Of a DNA stretch of 38,773 bases, positions 23,327 through 30,523 are shown one piece after another (the first letter of the stretch is position 1; every line of letters starts with the position of its first letter). The translations under genes were made by a program, and so were the position numbers. This DNA is from Anaerolineae bacterium (GTDB lineage: Bacteria > Chloroflexota > Anaerolineae > J102): assembly GCA_026991225.1 (NCBI GenBank), contig JALXCB010000164.1:1-38773 (forward strand). The letters run 5' to 3'. The notes beneath the pieces were generated by a model. The model saw only the letters and a list, made by a program, of their open reading frames with translations. It ran no database searches and was not told the DNA's origin.

Positions 23327-25473
23327 CGACACGTACGACGAATGACATCGTCCGCTACTTGAAAAAATTATCGCCGGACACCATTCGCAAACAGACCTTC
23401 CTGCAATTCACCGATTCGGAACTGCTAGACGCCGCCAATGCGTTCTCTCGGGATAACGAACGCTTGACCGCCATTCTGGAAGCTGTCCTTCGCTCTCCGG
23501 AACACAGTCCCGACTTCATCCATTATGGAGGAGTTTATTCCGCCCTCAGTGGCATTGTCGTGCCGTTCCGAGGGCTTCAGGATAACCTGGCGACCTTTTA
23601 CGCCTGGTTTGCTTATGGCGTCCAGCACAATTATTTCGAGGATATATTCGAATCCGCTCAGAGCGTGATCATGGAATATCTGGATCAGGAGGAGAAAGAA
23701 GCGGTGGAAACCGGTCTTCGCATCCTGATTCGCTTTGCCCGGGCATTTTTCCCTACCATGGGATGGGCAGCTTGGGTTTTGGGATTTTTGAACGAACTTC
23801 CTCTGACGTGGAAGTTGGGCAGCCAGATCTTCGACGAGTTGATCACGCGCGTTCAATCGCAACCGGAGGCCGAAGAAGCTGTCGAAATCTTGGAAGCATA
23901 CGTGAAGAAAGGCGTTAGAGGGCCGCGGAAATCGGTGTCTGTGGATGCAGACCTGGTGGAAGAGGTGGTGGATGTGGTTAGCAAACTCCTTGTGGAGATT
24001 CCTTCTCCCGATATGCTCACATTCACTATTCAACCATCCTTGAGTGCGCTGTTTGATCCGGAAAAGAAGATGACGCCCCTGCCCCGGGCCGAAGAGGCCG
24101 TTTTAGAGCTCATCTATCTGGCTCTGAGCCCCAACATGGCCGAGACGCCCGAGGCGGACCAGGCGCTGCAGGTGTTGCAACGCCTGCTGAGGGAAGGAAA
24201 GGCTCCGCTGCAGGAATTGGCGCCCTGGTTGGAAAAAGCCCATGGCGATTGGCGGTTATTGCTTTCCGATAACATCTGTAAGGTGGGATTCCTGACGCCG
24301 GAGGAATTAAAAGCTCTTGCGCTTGATACTCAGGTCAATGTGTATTTACGCAACGATGCCGTCGATGCCCTCATCGAGATCGCCCAGCGCTTCCCCTCCC
24401 TGGAATCGGACGTCAAGGCCTTCGTTCGACACCTGCTGACCCGTCCCGAAAGCCGCGACGTTCCCGAGGAGGAGAGCTTCCTTGCGATGGTGATTTCGGC
24501 GCTTCTTGATGCGGATTGGCAAGACCTTCTTCCCGAAATCGAAGCGGCCTTCAAGGATGATGTGATAGATCCAGAGATCATTCGGCCAGAAGATATCTTC
24601 GATGCCTGGGGCGTCACTTTGGATGTGCCTGAGGTTATGCCCGCGCGCGAAGACGGCGAATATATCTTGCTTCGTTGTACAAATTGCGGTCGCTCTCGTT
24701 ACCACTTCGTGCGCAAGGTTTTGCTGGATATGGAGACCATGGACCGCAAGATTAAAGGGCTCCCCATCAAGTACGCTCCGTTCGTCATGGATCATGAGAT
24801 CGTCTGTCCCAAATGCGGCGCCAGGGACGCCTACGAAGTGAATGCACTATACGCCACAAAATTGATGGCGATGGCGTTCCCGGATGTAGAGCCCCCTGAA
24901 GACCTGCAAGATGAGAACGACCTGTTCACTGCACTCATGCTCCATGCCGTCCGTATAATTGAAAGCCCGTTGGAAGTCTATCCCATCTATTCGGCCACCA
25001 GAGGAGGAAGGTCGATCCATCCCCTGGCCTTACGTGATCGGTATCTGGCAAACATCGAGAAAAATCCTAAAGATCCGGCAAATTATGTTGGATTGGCCAA
25101 TGTGTATAAAAACATGTTCCGTGATGAAGACGCGCTGGCCATGGCTCGCAAAGCTCACGAGCTCACGCCAGACAATCTGGAAATCGCACTTTTACGGGCC
25201 ATGGCCGAGCACGATGCTGGCGATCCGGAGATGGCTCGCAAGCTGTATGCGCAGGTGATCGAGAATGCTGTCCGAAAAGGATGGGGATGGGAAGATGGCT
25301 TTGAACGGGTGGATATCGCGCGGAATGGTTTGCAGGCTTTGAAACAAGGCAAGCCTAGTCCCTGGGCTGAAGGCGCGCAAGAGATGCTTTTGTCTTCCTC
25401 TCGCTCCTTCCAGCGAGAAGACACGAAGCGGCGCAAAAAGAAGCGAAGGAAAAGGAAGAAGAAACGACGATGA
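23323..25473 (+). CDS. helical-repeat / zinc-ribbon / TPR protein with Lys-Arg tail
   Basis: A 716-residue protein that I do not recognise as a whole. Residues 1 to about 430 are all-helical and acidic, looking like HEAT-type repeats. A zinc ribbon follows with C452-x2-C455 (RCTNCGRSRYHF) and C495-x2-C498 (VCPKCGARDAYEV). About 575-690 carries TPR-like pairs (NPKDPANYVGLANVYKNMFR, then ALAMARKAHELTPDNLEIAL). The last 16 or so residues are almost only Lys and Arg, fit for nucleic-acid or ribosome binding. There is no signal peptide or membrane helix, so it is cytoplasmic. ATGA overlaps tie it to the genes on both sides. An adaptor or regulatory role in the operon is only a guess. Confidence 0.75.
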   Translation: MTTRTTNDIVRYLKKLSPDTIRKQTFLQFTDSELLDAANAFSRDNERLTAILEAVLRSPEHSPDFIHYGGVYSALSGIVVPFRGLQDNLATFYAWFAYGVQHNYFEDIFESAQSVIMEYLDQEEKEAVETGLRILIRFARAFFPTMGWAAWVLGFLNELPLTWKLGSQIFDELITRVQSQPEAEEAVEILEAYVKKGVRGPRKSVSVDADLVEEVVDVVSKLLVEIPSPDMLTFTIQPSLSALFDPEKKMTPLPRAEEAVLELIYLALSPNMAETPEADQALQVLQRLLREGKAPLQELAPWLEKAHGDWRLLLSDNICKVGFLTPEELKALALDTQVNVYLRNDAVDALIEIAQRFPSLESDVKAFVRHLLTRPESRDVPEEESFLAMVISALLDADWQDLLPEIEAAFKDDVIDPEIIRPEDIFDAWGVTLDVPEVMPAREDGEYILLRCTNCGRSRYHFVRKVLLDMETMDRKIKGLPIKYAPFVMDHEIVCPKCGARDAYEVNALYATKLMAMAFPDVEPPEDLQDENDLFTALMLHAVRIIESPLEVYPIYSATRGGRSIHPLALRDRYLANIEKNPKDPANYVGLANVYKNMFRDEDALAMARKAHELTPDNLEIALLRAMAEHDAGDPEMARKLYAQVIENAVRKGWGWEDGFERVDIARNGLQALKQGKPSPWAEGAQEMLLSSSRSFQREDTKRRKKKRRKRKKKRR

Positions 25474-26111
25474 CAGCCCGAGAGACCCTCGCACATCTTA
25501 TCGATCTGGGACAGGAGATCGTGGCCCGAGGGCTCGTGCTGGGCAGCGGCGGGAACCTGAGCTGTCGCGAAGGGGACCGCATGTTTATCACCCGGTCGGG
25601 TGCATTGCTTCACCAACTCACGCCCGACGACTTCCTGCCCGTGCCTCTTCATCGACCCTACCAGCAGCCCGAGACCGCCCCCCGTCCCTCCACCGAGACG
25701 CCCATGCACCAGGCCGCGTACCTCGCCCGGCCCGACGCCCGCGTCATCGTCCATTGCCACCCCGTCAACGCCATCGCCTGGGCCATGCAGGGCGCGCCTC
25801 TGCCCGCGGTCACGCCCGACTTCACCCTCTACCTGGGGGCCGAAGTCCCCGCGCTGCCCTACTTCCTGCCCGGCTCTCAGGCCCTGGCCGAGGCCGTCGC
25901 CCCGGCGCTAAGGCAATGCCCGGCCGTCCTGCTGGGCAACCACGGCGTCCTGGTCACGGGCAACGACGTGGCCCAGGCCCGGCTGCGCCTCTTCCACATC
26001 GACGAGACCGCGGAAATCTGTCTGAAAGCCCAGGCCGCGGGCGCTCTACGCCCCCTTCAGCCAGACGAAATCGCCGAGATCCTGGCCGTCTACGGCGCAG
26101 CCAAGGGATGA
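25470..26111 (+). CDS. class II aldolase/adducin-family protein
   Basis: A 213-residue zinc aldolase-fold protein. GSGGNLS (25-31) is the phosphate-binding loop, E76 in STETPMH is the catalytic acid, H95 and H97 (VHCHPVNA) and H158 (LGNHGVLV) are the zinc ligands. All are intact. The family includes fuculose-phosphate aldolase, ribulose-phosphate epimerase and methylthioribulose-phosphate dehydratase (MtnB). Behind two nucleoside-phosphorylase-like genes, a role in cleaving a pentose-phosphate derived from methylthioadenosine or 5-deoxyadenosine is plausible, as in the DHAP shunt. The isomerase MtnA that such a route needs is not in the window. Its start overlaps the previous stop by ATGA. 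Confidence 0.87.
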   Translation: MTARETLAHLIDLGQEIVARGLVLGSGGNLSCREGDRMFITRSGALLHQLTPDDFLPVPLHRPYQQPETAPRPSTETPMHQAAYLARPDARVIVHCHPVNAIAWAMQGAPLPAVTPDFTLYLGAEVPALPYFLPGSQALAEAVAPALRQCPAVLLGNHGVLVTGNDVAQARLRLFHIDETAEICLKAQAAGALRPLQPDEIAEILAVYGAAKG

Positions 26112-26160
26112 CCAATCCTGATCCCAATCCACCCGGACAAGCCGGAAGCAAGAAGCTGAT

Positions 26161-26235
26161 CTCACGCCAAGTCGCTAAGTCGCTAAGCTTTTCTTTGCCT
26201 CTTTTTCCCTTTGCGACTCTGCGTCTTTGCGTGAG
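26161..26235. repeat. CTCACGC...GCGTGAG intergenic hairpin
   Basis: The left arm CTCACGCCAAGTCGCTAAG and the right arm TTGCGACTCTGCGTCTTTGCGTGAG (26211-26235) are imperfectly complementary around a pyrimidine-rich loop. It separates the convergent aldolase and cutA genes and may act as a terminator both ways. Confidence 0.65.
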
Positions 26236-26277
26236 ACATTGCCTTGCCCAGCGATCAAGAATTCCATTGATGAGGCG

Positions 26278-26598
26278 CTATCTACCTCGCGTCTCCTCAT
26301 CCACCCAGGCCAGATAGGCGTCCAGGCCATCGGCCACGGGCAGCATGATGATCTCGGGCGTGTCGTAGCTGTGACGGGCGGTGATCCACGCCTCCACCAG
26401 GGGATAGAGGCCCGTGCGGGTTTTGATCAGCAGCAGGATCTCCTCATCCTTGACCACCTTGCCCTCCCAACGATAAGTGCTGCGGATGGGCGTTTGCTGC
26501 ACGCACGCGGCCAGTTGGGCTTCGACCAGGCCCGAGGCGATGGCGTCGGCCTCTTCCGGTGAGCCTGTCGTCGTGAGAATGACACAATAATCGGACAT
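26278..26598 (-). CDS. cutA: CutA1-family protein
   Basis: A 106-residue trimer-forming CutA1 protein of standard length. The opening YCVILTTTGSPEEADAIASG, the central AACVQQTPIRSTYRWEGKV and EEILLLIKTRTGLYPLVEAWI, followed by HSYDTPEIIMLPV, are the family hallmarks. It was first linked to divalent-cation tolerance, but its biochemical role remains poorly defined. GGAGG lies about 5 nt before the ATG. It is divergent from menG. Confidence 0.95.
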   Translation of the reverse strand: MSDYCVILTTTGSPEEADAIASGLVEAQLAACVQQTPIRSTYRWEGKVVKDEEILLLIKTRTGLYPLVEAWITARHSYDTPEIIMLPVADGLDAYLAWVDEETRGR

Positions 26599-26674
26599 AT
26601 CCGCCTCCGGGGATGATAGCTTGTGGGAATCATATCACGGGAGGATGGATTGATGAAAGGGATGTGCGGTCGCC

Positions 26675-26704
26675 TTTTACGGAATCCCCGATCCGGGATA
26701 TAAT
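26675..26704 (+). promoter_or_regulatory. promoter of menG, leaderless spacing
   Basis: A perfect TATAAT (26699-26704) sits 6 nt before the ATG, with TTTTAC (26675-26680) 18 nt upstream as a weak -35. No Shine-Dalgarno fits in the remaining space. Confidence 0.55.
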
Positions 26705-26710
26705 CTCCCC

Positions 26711-27424
26711 ATGCCCGAACACTCGCCTCTTCCCCCGCCTGAAGAAAAGCCCACCTTCGTCCGTCACATGTTCGCGGACGCGGCCCGCCGCTACGACCGC
26801 ATGAACCGCATCATGACCCTGGGCCAGGACCAACGCTGGCGACGGTTGGTGGTGGCGGCGTGTCACATCCCGCCCGGGGGCCGCCTGCTGGACGTGGCCA
26901 CGGGCACGGGCGACATCGCCCTGGAAGCCCTGCGTCAGCACCCCGACGCATTCGTCGTCGGCGCGGACTTCACCCGCGAGATGATGCGCATCGGTCAGGC
27001 CAAAGACCCCGACGGGCGCATTCCCTTCGTCGAGGCCGACGCCCTGCGCCTGCCCTTCCCCGACGACAGCTTCGACGCCGCCTGCTCTGGCTTCCTCATG
27101 CGCAACGTGAGCGACGTGGCCGCGGCCTTTGCCGAGCAGCGACGGGTGGTGAAGCCGGGCGGCCGGGTCGTCTGCCTGGAGATCACCCGGCCCGCCGCGC
27201 CCATCTGGCGTGACATCTTTCATTTTTATTTCTTCAACCTGGTGCCCCGCATCTCGGCCTTCCTCAGCAGCAACAAGGACGCCTACACCTACCTGCCCCA
27301 CTCCACCCTGCAATTCCCCCGCCCGCCCCAACTGGCCGAGATCATGCGCTCGGTGGGATTGAAGAACGTCACCTGGCGAACGTTGATGCTAAGCACCGTT
27401 GCCCTACACGTGGGTGAAGTTTAG
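26711..27424 (+). CDS. menG: demethylmenaquinone methyltransferase
   Basis: A 237-residue class I SAM-dependent methyltransferase of the UbiE/MenG family, catalysing the last step of menaquinone synthesis. MFADAARRYDRMNRIMTLGQDQRWRR at the N-terminus is the family marker. The SAM-binding LLDVATGTGDIA lies at 59-70, followed by GADFTREMM and ADALRLPFPDDSFDA. RVVKPGGRVVCLEITRP matches motif III, and a hydrophobic patch follows. Assignment to menaquinone rather than ubiquinone is inferred from the likely lineage. ubiX, another quinone-linked gene, lies about 830 nt downstream, separated by a toxin-antitoxin pair. Confidence 0.9.
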   Translation: MPEHSPLPPPEEKPTFVRHMFADAARRYDRMNRIMTLGQDQRWRRLVVAACHIPPGGRLLDVATGTGDIALEALRQHPDAFVVGADFTREMMRIGQAKDPDGRIPFVEADALRLPFPDDSFDAACSGFLMRNVSDVAAAFAEQRRVVKPGGRVVCLEITRPAAPIWRDIFHFYFFNLVPRISAFLSSNKDAYTYLPHSTLQFPRPPQLAEIMRSVGLKNVTWRTLMLSTVALHVGEV

Positions 27425-27458
27425 TGCTGTATTGCACAAATACGTTCCGAGATTTTGA

Positions 27459-27574
27459 ACGTCATTCCGAGCCCCGGAGGGGCGAGGAATCTAGCGAAGC
27501 GCTTGGCTTTGCCTGGGCGTGCGCTCGCTTCGCTCGCTAGATGCTTCAGTCGATTCACTCCTTCAGCATGACGT
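27459..27574. repeat. GTCATTCCGAG-type intergenic inverted repeat
   Basis: Starts ACGTCATTCCGAG with GAGGAATCTAGCG and ends with CGCTAGATG and CAGCATGACGT, imperfect inverted arms. The GTCATTC-CGAG / GAGGAATCT wording is a repeat seen in many environmental genomes. It lies at the 3' ends of menG and the convergent mazF-like gene. Confidence 0.65.
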
Positions 27575-27604
27575 AACCAGGAAGGAATTTAGGCAACGCT
27601 GTAT

Positions 27605-27958
27605 TTAGCTGGTTTTTTGAGATTCCAAAAGGCTGATCAGGCGCTCATAAATGACCGCCATTCGGGCGTCGTGGATTTCTCCCAACTTCGCAGGAATAAT
27701 GTTTCTTTCGACAGTCGCTAATCGTGAAAGCCTGATAACGGAGGTCTTTTTCAATCCCGTGACGGCAAAATCCGAATCGCTTTCAGCAATCAGTTCGTCG
27801 AATCCTGCGATGAGTTGGTGGGTTTTCGAGGAAATCATGGCCACGAGGACATCTTCATGACGCCCGGGCATGAGGGCAATGACCAAAGCAGGGCGTAATT
27901 TCCCGTGGACCAGGTCAACTCGCGGGAAAGCCACGAGGACGATATCTCCCGGATTCAT
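27605..27958 (-). CDS. MazF/PemK-family toxin
   Basis: A 117-residue type II toxin of the MazF/PemK endoribonuclease family. The opening NPGDIVLVAFPRVDLVHGKLRPALVI carries the G-D-I-V-L-V and K-x-R-P-A-L-V signatures. The middle holds VAMISSK and the C-terminal half KTSVIRLSRLATVERNIIPAKLGEI. The R-P-A and the S/T after the second strand, catalytic in the family, are present. Its start overlaps the antitoxin stop by 4 nt (ATGA), the usual antitoxin-first order. The fold is certain enough; RNA specificity is not visible. Confidence 0.88.
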   Translation of the reverse strand: MNPGDIVLVAFPRVDLVHGKLRPALVIALMPGRHEDVLVAMISSKTHQLIAGFDELIAESDSDFAVTGLKKTSVIRLSRLATVERNIIPAKLGEIHDARMAVIYERLISLLESQKTS

Positions 27959-28194
27959 CGCACATAAACCTCGACGGCATCCTCTAACGAGTATTCCACT
28001 TCATCTTCCTCTCGAAAAAACTGTTCCAAAGCCATCCGTTGCCATGTCTCGTCATCCCAATCGTCGATGGTGACGCCATAGCGCCGACGCGCCAAGACAA
28101 ACGCCATGAAATCGGCTACTTCTTGCAGCACATCGTCCGGCAAGTGTTCAATTTGTCGCTGTAATTGTTGACGCAACAGATTTGTGGCCATCAT
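27955..28194 (-). CDS. antitoxin of the MazF-like toxin (DUF2281-like)
   Basis: A 79-residue acidic protein. The N-terminal helix LLRQQLQRQIEHLPDDVLQEVADFMAFVLARR is typical of DUF2281/VapB-like dimerising antitoxin segments. An acidic C-terminal tail (FFREEDEVEYSLEDAVEVYVR) would wrap the toxin. GAGAGG lies about 6 nt upstream of the ATG at 28194; a second ATG follows at once. Its position just before the toxin with an ATGA overlap supports the role more than sequence alone. Confidence 0.75.
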   Translation of the reverse strand: MMATNLLRQQLQRQIEHLPDDVLQEVADFMAFVLARRRYGVTIDDWDDETWQRMALEQFFREEDEVEYSLEDAVEVYVR

Positions 28195-28208
28195 GCATAC
28201 CTCTCGAA

Positions 28209-28250
28209 ATGATTTTTATCAATCATAACACAATTTGATCGGCGGTTCAA
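28209..28250 (-). promoter_or_regulatory. promoter and operator of the toxin-antitoxin pair
   Basis: On the minus strand TTGAAC (28250-28245) and TATGAT (28227-28222) are 17 nt apart. An inverted repeat ATGATT / AATCAT (28209-28226) overlaps the -10, where an autoregulating antitoxin would bind. Confidence 0.5.
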
Positions 28251-28258
28251 CGTATTTT

Positions 28259-28861
28259 ATGTCCCCCCAACGACTCATTATTTCCATGAGTGGCGCCTCG
28301 GGCCAGATCGTCGGCATCCGCATCCTGGAGATGCTGCGGGATGCGCCCGATATCGAGACCCATCTGGTTGTCTCCCAGGCCGCACGCATCACCATCGCCC
28401 AGGAAACGGACGTCACCCCGGCCCAGGTCGAGGCCCTGGCCGACGTGGTCTATCGTCCGGGTGACATCGGCGCGGCCATCGCTTCGGGCTCCTTCGCCGT
28501 GTCGGGCATGATCGTGGCGCCATGTTCCATCAAGACCCTCAGCGCCATCGCCCACAGCTACGCGTCTGATCTCATTACCCGCGCCGCGGACGTGCAATTG
28601 AAGGAAGGCCGTCCCCTGCTGCTCGTGGTGAGGGAAACGCCTTTGCATCTCGGGCATTTGCGGCTGATGACCCAGGCCGCGGAGATGGGAGCGGTCATTT
28701 TTCCGCCGGTTCCCGCTTTCTACGCCCACCCCGCCAGCCTGGACGAGATGGTCACCCACACTGCGGGCCGCATCCTCGCCCGCATCGGCATCCCCAACGC
28801 CGCCTATCCCGAATGGCGGGGGATGGGGATTCCTGGCGAAAGGACTGATTCTAACGATTGA
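28259..28861 (+). CDS. ubiX: flavin prenyltransferase UbiX-like
   Basis: A 200-residue flavoprotein of the UbiX/Pad1 family, which attaches a dimethylallyl unit to FMN to make the cofactor of UbiD-type decarboxylases. The FMN-binding IISMSGASGQIVGIRILEML lies near the N-terminus, APCSIKTLSAIAHSYASDLITRAADV in the middle, and LLLVVRETPLHLGHLRLMTQAA with PPVPAFYAHPASLDEMV at the end, all family signatures. The start at 28259 places the motif at the usual distance. No ubiD partner is visible in the window; a link to menaquinone synthesis is likely but inferred. The promoter probably overlaps the divergent toxin-antitoxin promoter. Confidence 0.92.
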   Translation: MSPQRLIISMSGASGQIVGIRILEMLRDAPDIETHLVVSQAARITIAQETDVTPAQVEALADVVYRPGDIGAAIASGSFAVSGMIVAPCSIKTLSAIAHSYASDLITRAADVQLKEGRPLLLVVRETPLHLGHLRLMTQAAEMGAVIFPPVPAFYAHPASLDEMVTHTAGRILARIGIPNAAYPEWRGMGIPGERTDSND

Positions 28862-28884
28862 CGTTTATCCGGTCGCGTTATAAA
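28858..28884 (+). promoter_or_regulatory. promoter of the PNPOx-like gene, leaderless spacing
   Basis: TTGACG (28858-28863) begins at the ubiX stop. TATAAA (28879-28884) lies 8 nt before the next ATG; TAAACT at 28881-28886 would give a 17-nt spacer. Either choice leaves no room for a leader. Confidence 0.5.
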
Positions 28885-28892
28885 CTTCTTTT

Positions 28893-29345
28893 ATGCCCGC
28901 GCCCCAACCCATCCTCGATTTTCTCGCCGCGCACAACACCCTTACCCTGGCCACGGTGGGTCCGGAAGGGACGCCTCACGCCGCGGCCGTGTTCTACGCG
29001 TACACGCCCGAGGCAGCGCTCATCTTCCTCAGCGATCCCAATTCCCAACATGGCCAGCATATCGGTCAGGGAGGTGTGCGGGTGGCGGCCACTATCCAGG
29101 CCGATGACCAGCAATGGCAGCGCATCACAGGGTTGCAGCTCCATGGCATCGCCGCAGTGGCGGATCATAACGCTCGGGAGGTCTATTTGACCCGGTTTCC
29201 CTTCATCTACATCGCCCGCACCGGGCCCCTGGCCCGGGCCATGAGCAAAGTTATCTTCTACCAGATCACTCCCACCTGGATTCGGCTCATCAACAATCGG
29301 CTCGGGTTTGGACATAAGCAGGAGTGGCGTTTCGACCATGACTGA
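28893..29345 (+). CDS. pyridoxamine 5'-phosphate oxidase-like flavin/F420-binding protein
   Basis: A 150-residue split-barrel protein of the PNPOx-like superfamily. The N-terminal ILDFLAAHNTLTLATVGPEGTPHAAAVFYAYTPEAALIFLSDPNS is the classic start (the L-A-T-x-G-x-x-G-x-P strand-turn), followed by GVRVAATIQADDQQWQRITGLQLHGIA. It binds a flavin-type cofactor in relatives; the substrate is unknown and the gene is not a true pdxH, which is longer. The stop overlaps the next start by 8 nt (ATGACTGA), so it is co-translated with the methyltransferase. Confidence 0.82.
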   Translation: MPAPQPILDFLAAHNTLTLATVGPEGTPHAAAVFYAYTPEAALIFLSDPNSQHGQHIGQGGVRVAATIQADDQQWQRITGLQLHGIAAVADHNAREVYLTRFPFIYIARTGPLARAMSKVIFYQITPTWIRLINNRLGFGHKQEWRFDHD

Positions 29346-30090
29346 CAACATCGACGAAATCCGGCGCGATCAAGACAAGGCCGCGGCCCTGGGGCATCCC
29401 TCGTATGTGTGGCGCGAGGGGCAGCGTCGTCGGTTTGCCATGATTCGCCAGTGGGCCCAGGTGGACGGCGCCCGGGTGTTGGTGGACGGCGCTGGCGTGG
29501 GCATGTACAGCCGTCATTTGGAGGAGGCGGGCGCGTGGGTCGTCTCCATCGACATCGACCTGCCCAGTATGGTGGAGGCAAGCAAGCATACGCGCAACTG
29601 CCTGGTTGCTGCGGGCGAACGGCTCCCCTTTCCCGCCAACGCGTTCGACACCATCCTTTCCCACGAGGTGCTGGAGCACGTGAGGGATGACGCGGCCGCG
29701 GTGGCGGAGATGGCCCGGGTGCTGAAGCCGGGCGGCCGCGCCGTTATTTTCGTTCCCAACCGTCTCTACTTCTTCGAGACCCACGGCCATTTCTGGAAAG
29801 GCGAATACCACTTCGGCAACACGCCCCTCATCAACTACCTGCCCGACCGCTGGCGCAACCGGCTCGCCCCTCACGTCCGGGCCTATCGCGCGGGCGACCT
29901 ACGCCGCCTCATTGCGCCCTTGCCCCTGCGCATCATCCACTGGACGCAGATATACCCCGGCTACGACAATATCATCGCCCGCCAGCCCGCGTTGGGAAAG
30001 GGGGTGCGCGGATTCACGCGAATTCTCGAAAAGACGCCCCTGCGGGCCTTTGGCCTCTCCCATTTCCTCGTGCTGGAAAAGCGCGCGTAG
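29338..30090 (+). CDS. class I SAM-dependent methyltransferase
   Basis: A 250-residue methyltransferase of the Methyltransf_11 group. The SAM loop VLVDGAGVGMYSRHLEEAG lies at about residues 43-61, an acidic post-strand-2 SIDIDLPSM follows, then AGERLPFPANAFDTILSHEVLEHV (motifs II and post-II) and VLKPGGRAVIFVPNR. A C-terminal basic, hydrophobic region may recognise the acceptor. The target is unknown; the nearest relatives act on small molecules or lipids. The start at 29338 lies within the 8-nt overlap with the preceding gene. A promoter for the next genes begins 10 nt after its stop. Confidence 0.85.
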   Translation: MTDNIDEIRRDQDKAAALGHPSYVWREGQRRRFAMIRQWAQVDGARVLVDGAGVGMYSRHLEEAGAWVVSIDIDLPSMVEASKHTRNCLVAAGERLPFPANAFDTILSHEVLEHVRDDAAAVAEMARVLKPGGRAVIFVPNRLYFFETHGHFWKGEYHFGNTPLINYLPDRWRNRLAPHVRAYRAGDLRRLIAPLPLRIIHWTQIYPGYDNIIARQPALGKGVRGFTRILEKTPLRAFGLSHFLVLEKRA

Positions 30091-30100
30091 CGAAGCATCA

Positions 30101-30129
30101 TTGACAAATCAAGAAGACCTCTGTATTCT
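30101..30129 (+). promoter_or_regulatory. sigma-70 promoter upstream of hicB
   Basis: A perfect TTGACA (30101-30106), a 17-nt spacer and TATTCT (30124-30129). It lies between the methyltransferase and hicB; the leader would carry the 30192-30273 repeat. Confidence 0.65.
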
Positions 30130-30191
30130 TTTCACACGCCTTTTTGCCGTCTCCACTTTCTCGACAACCGCTAACGTGACCCGGTTCACTC

Positions 30192-30273
30192 AACACGGAT
30201 ACGAAAAAACACGGATAAAATTTCCTTGGATGCCTGCGTGCCTTCGTTTCCTTCGCGCCTTCGTGGCAAAAGA
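30192..30273. repeat. ACACGGAT / CCTTCGTGGC phrase-like repeat
   Basis: Two AACACGGAT words are followed by GCGTGCCTTCGTTTCC and GCGCCTTCGTGGC. It combines the wording of the 3769-3833 and 12807-12893 repeats, but no clean hairpin is formed. It sits inside the leader of the hicB transcript. Confidence 0.6.
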
Positions 30274-30322
30274 AGGATACCGGGGCCAGCGACTTTAGCA
30301 GTCTTATCTCGAGTGTAAGTTT

Positions 30323-30523
30323 ATGAAAACGAAATCGAAACCCCGCTACATTTACTGGCAAGAAGATGACTGGTGGTTGGGATATCTCGAAGAATTTCCC
30401 GACTACTGGACGCAAGGCCGTACACAAAAGGAACTTGAGGAGAATTTGCGCGATCTCTATCTTGAACTGACGAGCGGGAATATCCCAGGGGTGCGACGCA
30501 TCGCCGAATTGGAGATGGCATGA
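30323..30523 (+). CDS. hicB: HicB-like antitoxin
   Basis: A 66-residue protein of the HicB antitoxin type. The core YIYWQEDDWWLGYLEEFPDYW followed by TQGRTQKELEENLRDLYLEL is the partly degraded RNase-H-like fold of HicB (W-x-G-x-L, P-x-x-x-x-x-G-x-T-x-x-E-L-x-x-N-L). No DNA-binding extension is present. It lies directly before a frameshifted hicA with an ATGA overlap, antitoxin first. It may persist as an orphan antitoxin. Confidence 0.85.
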   Translation: MKTKSKPRYIYWQEDDWWLGYLEEFPDYWTQGRTQKELEENLRDLYLELTSGNIPGVRRIAELEMA

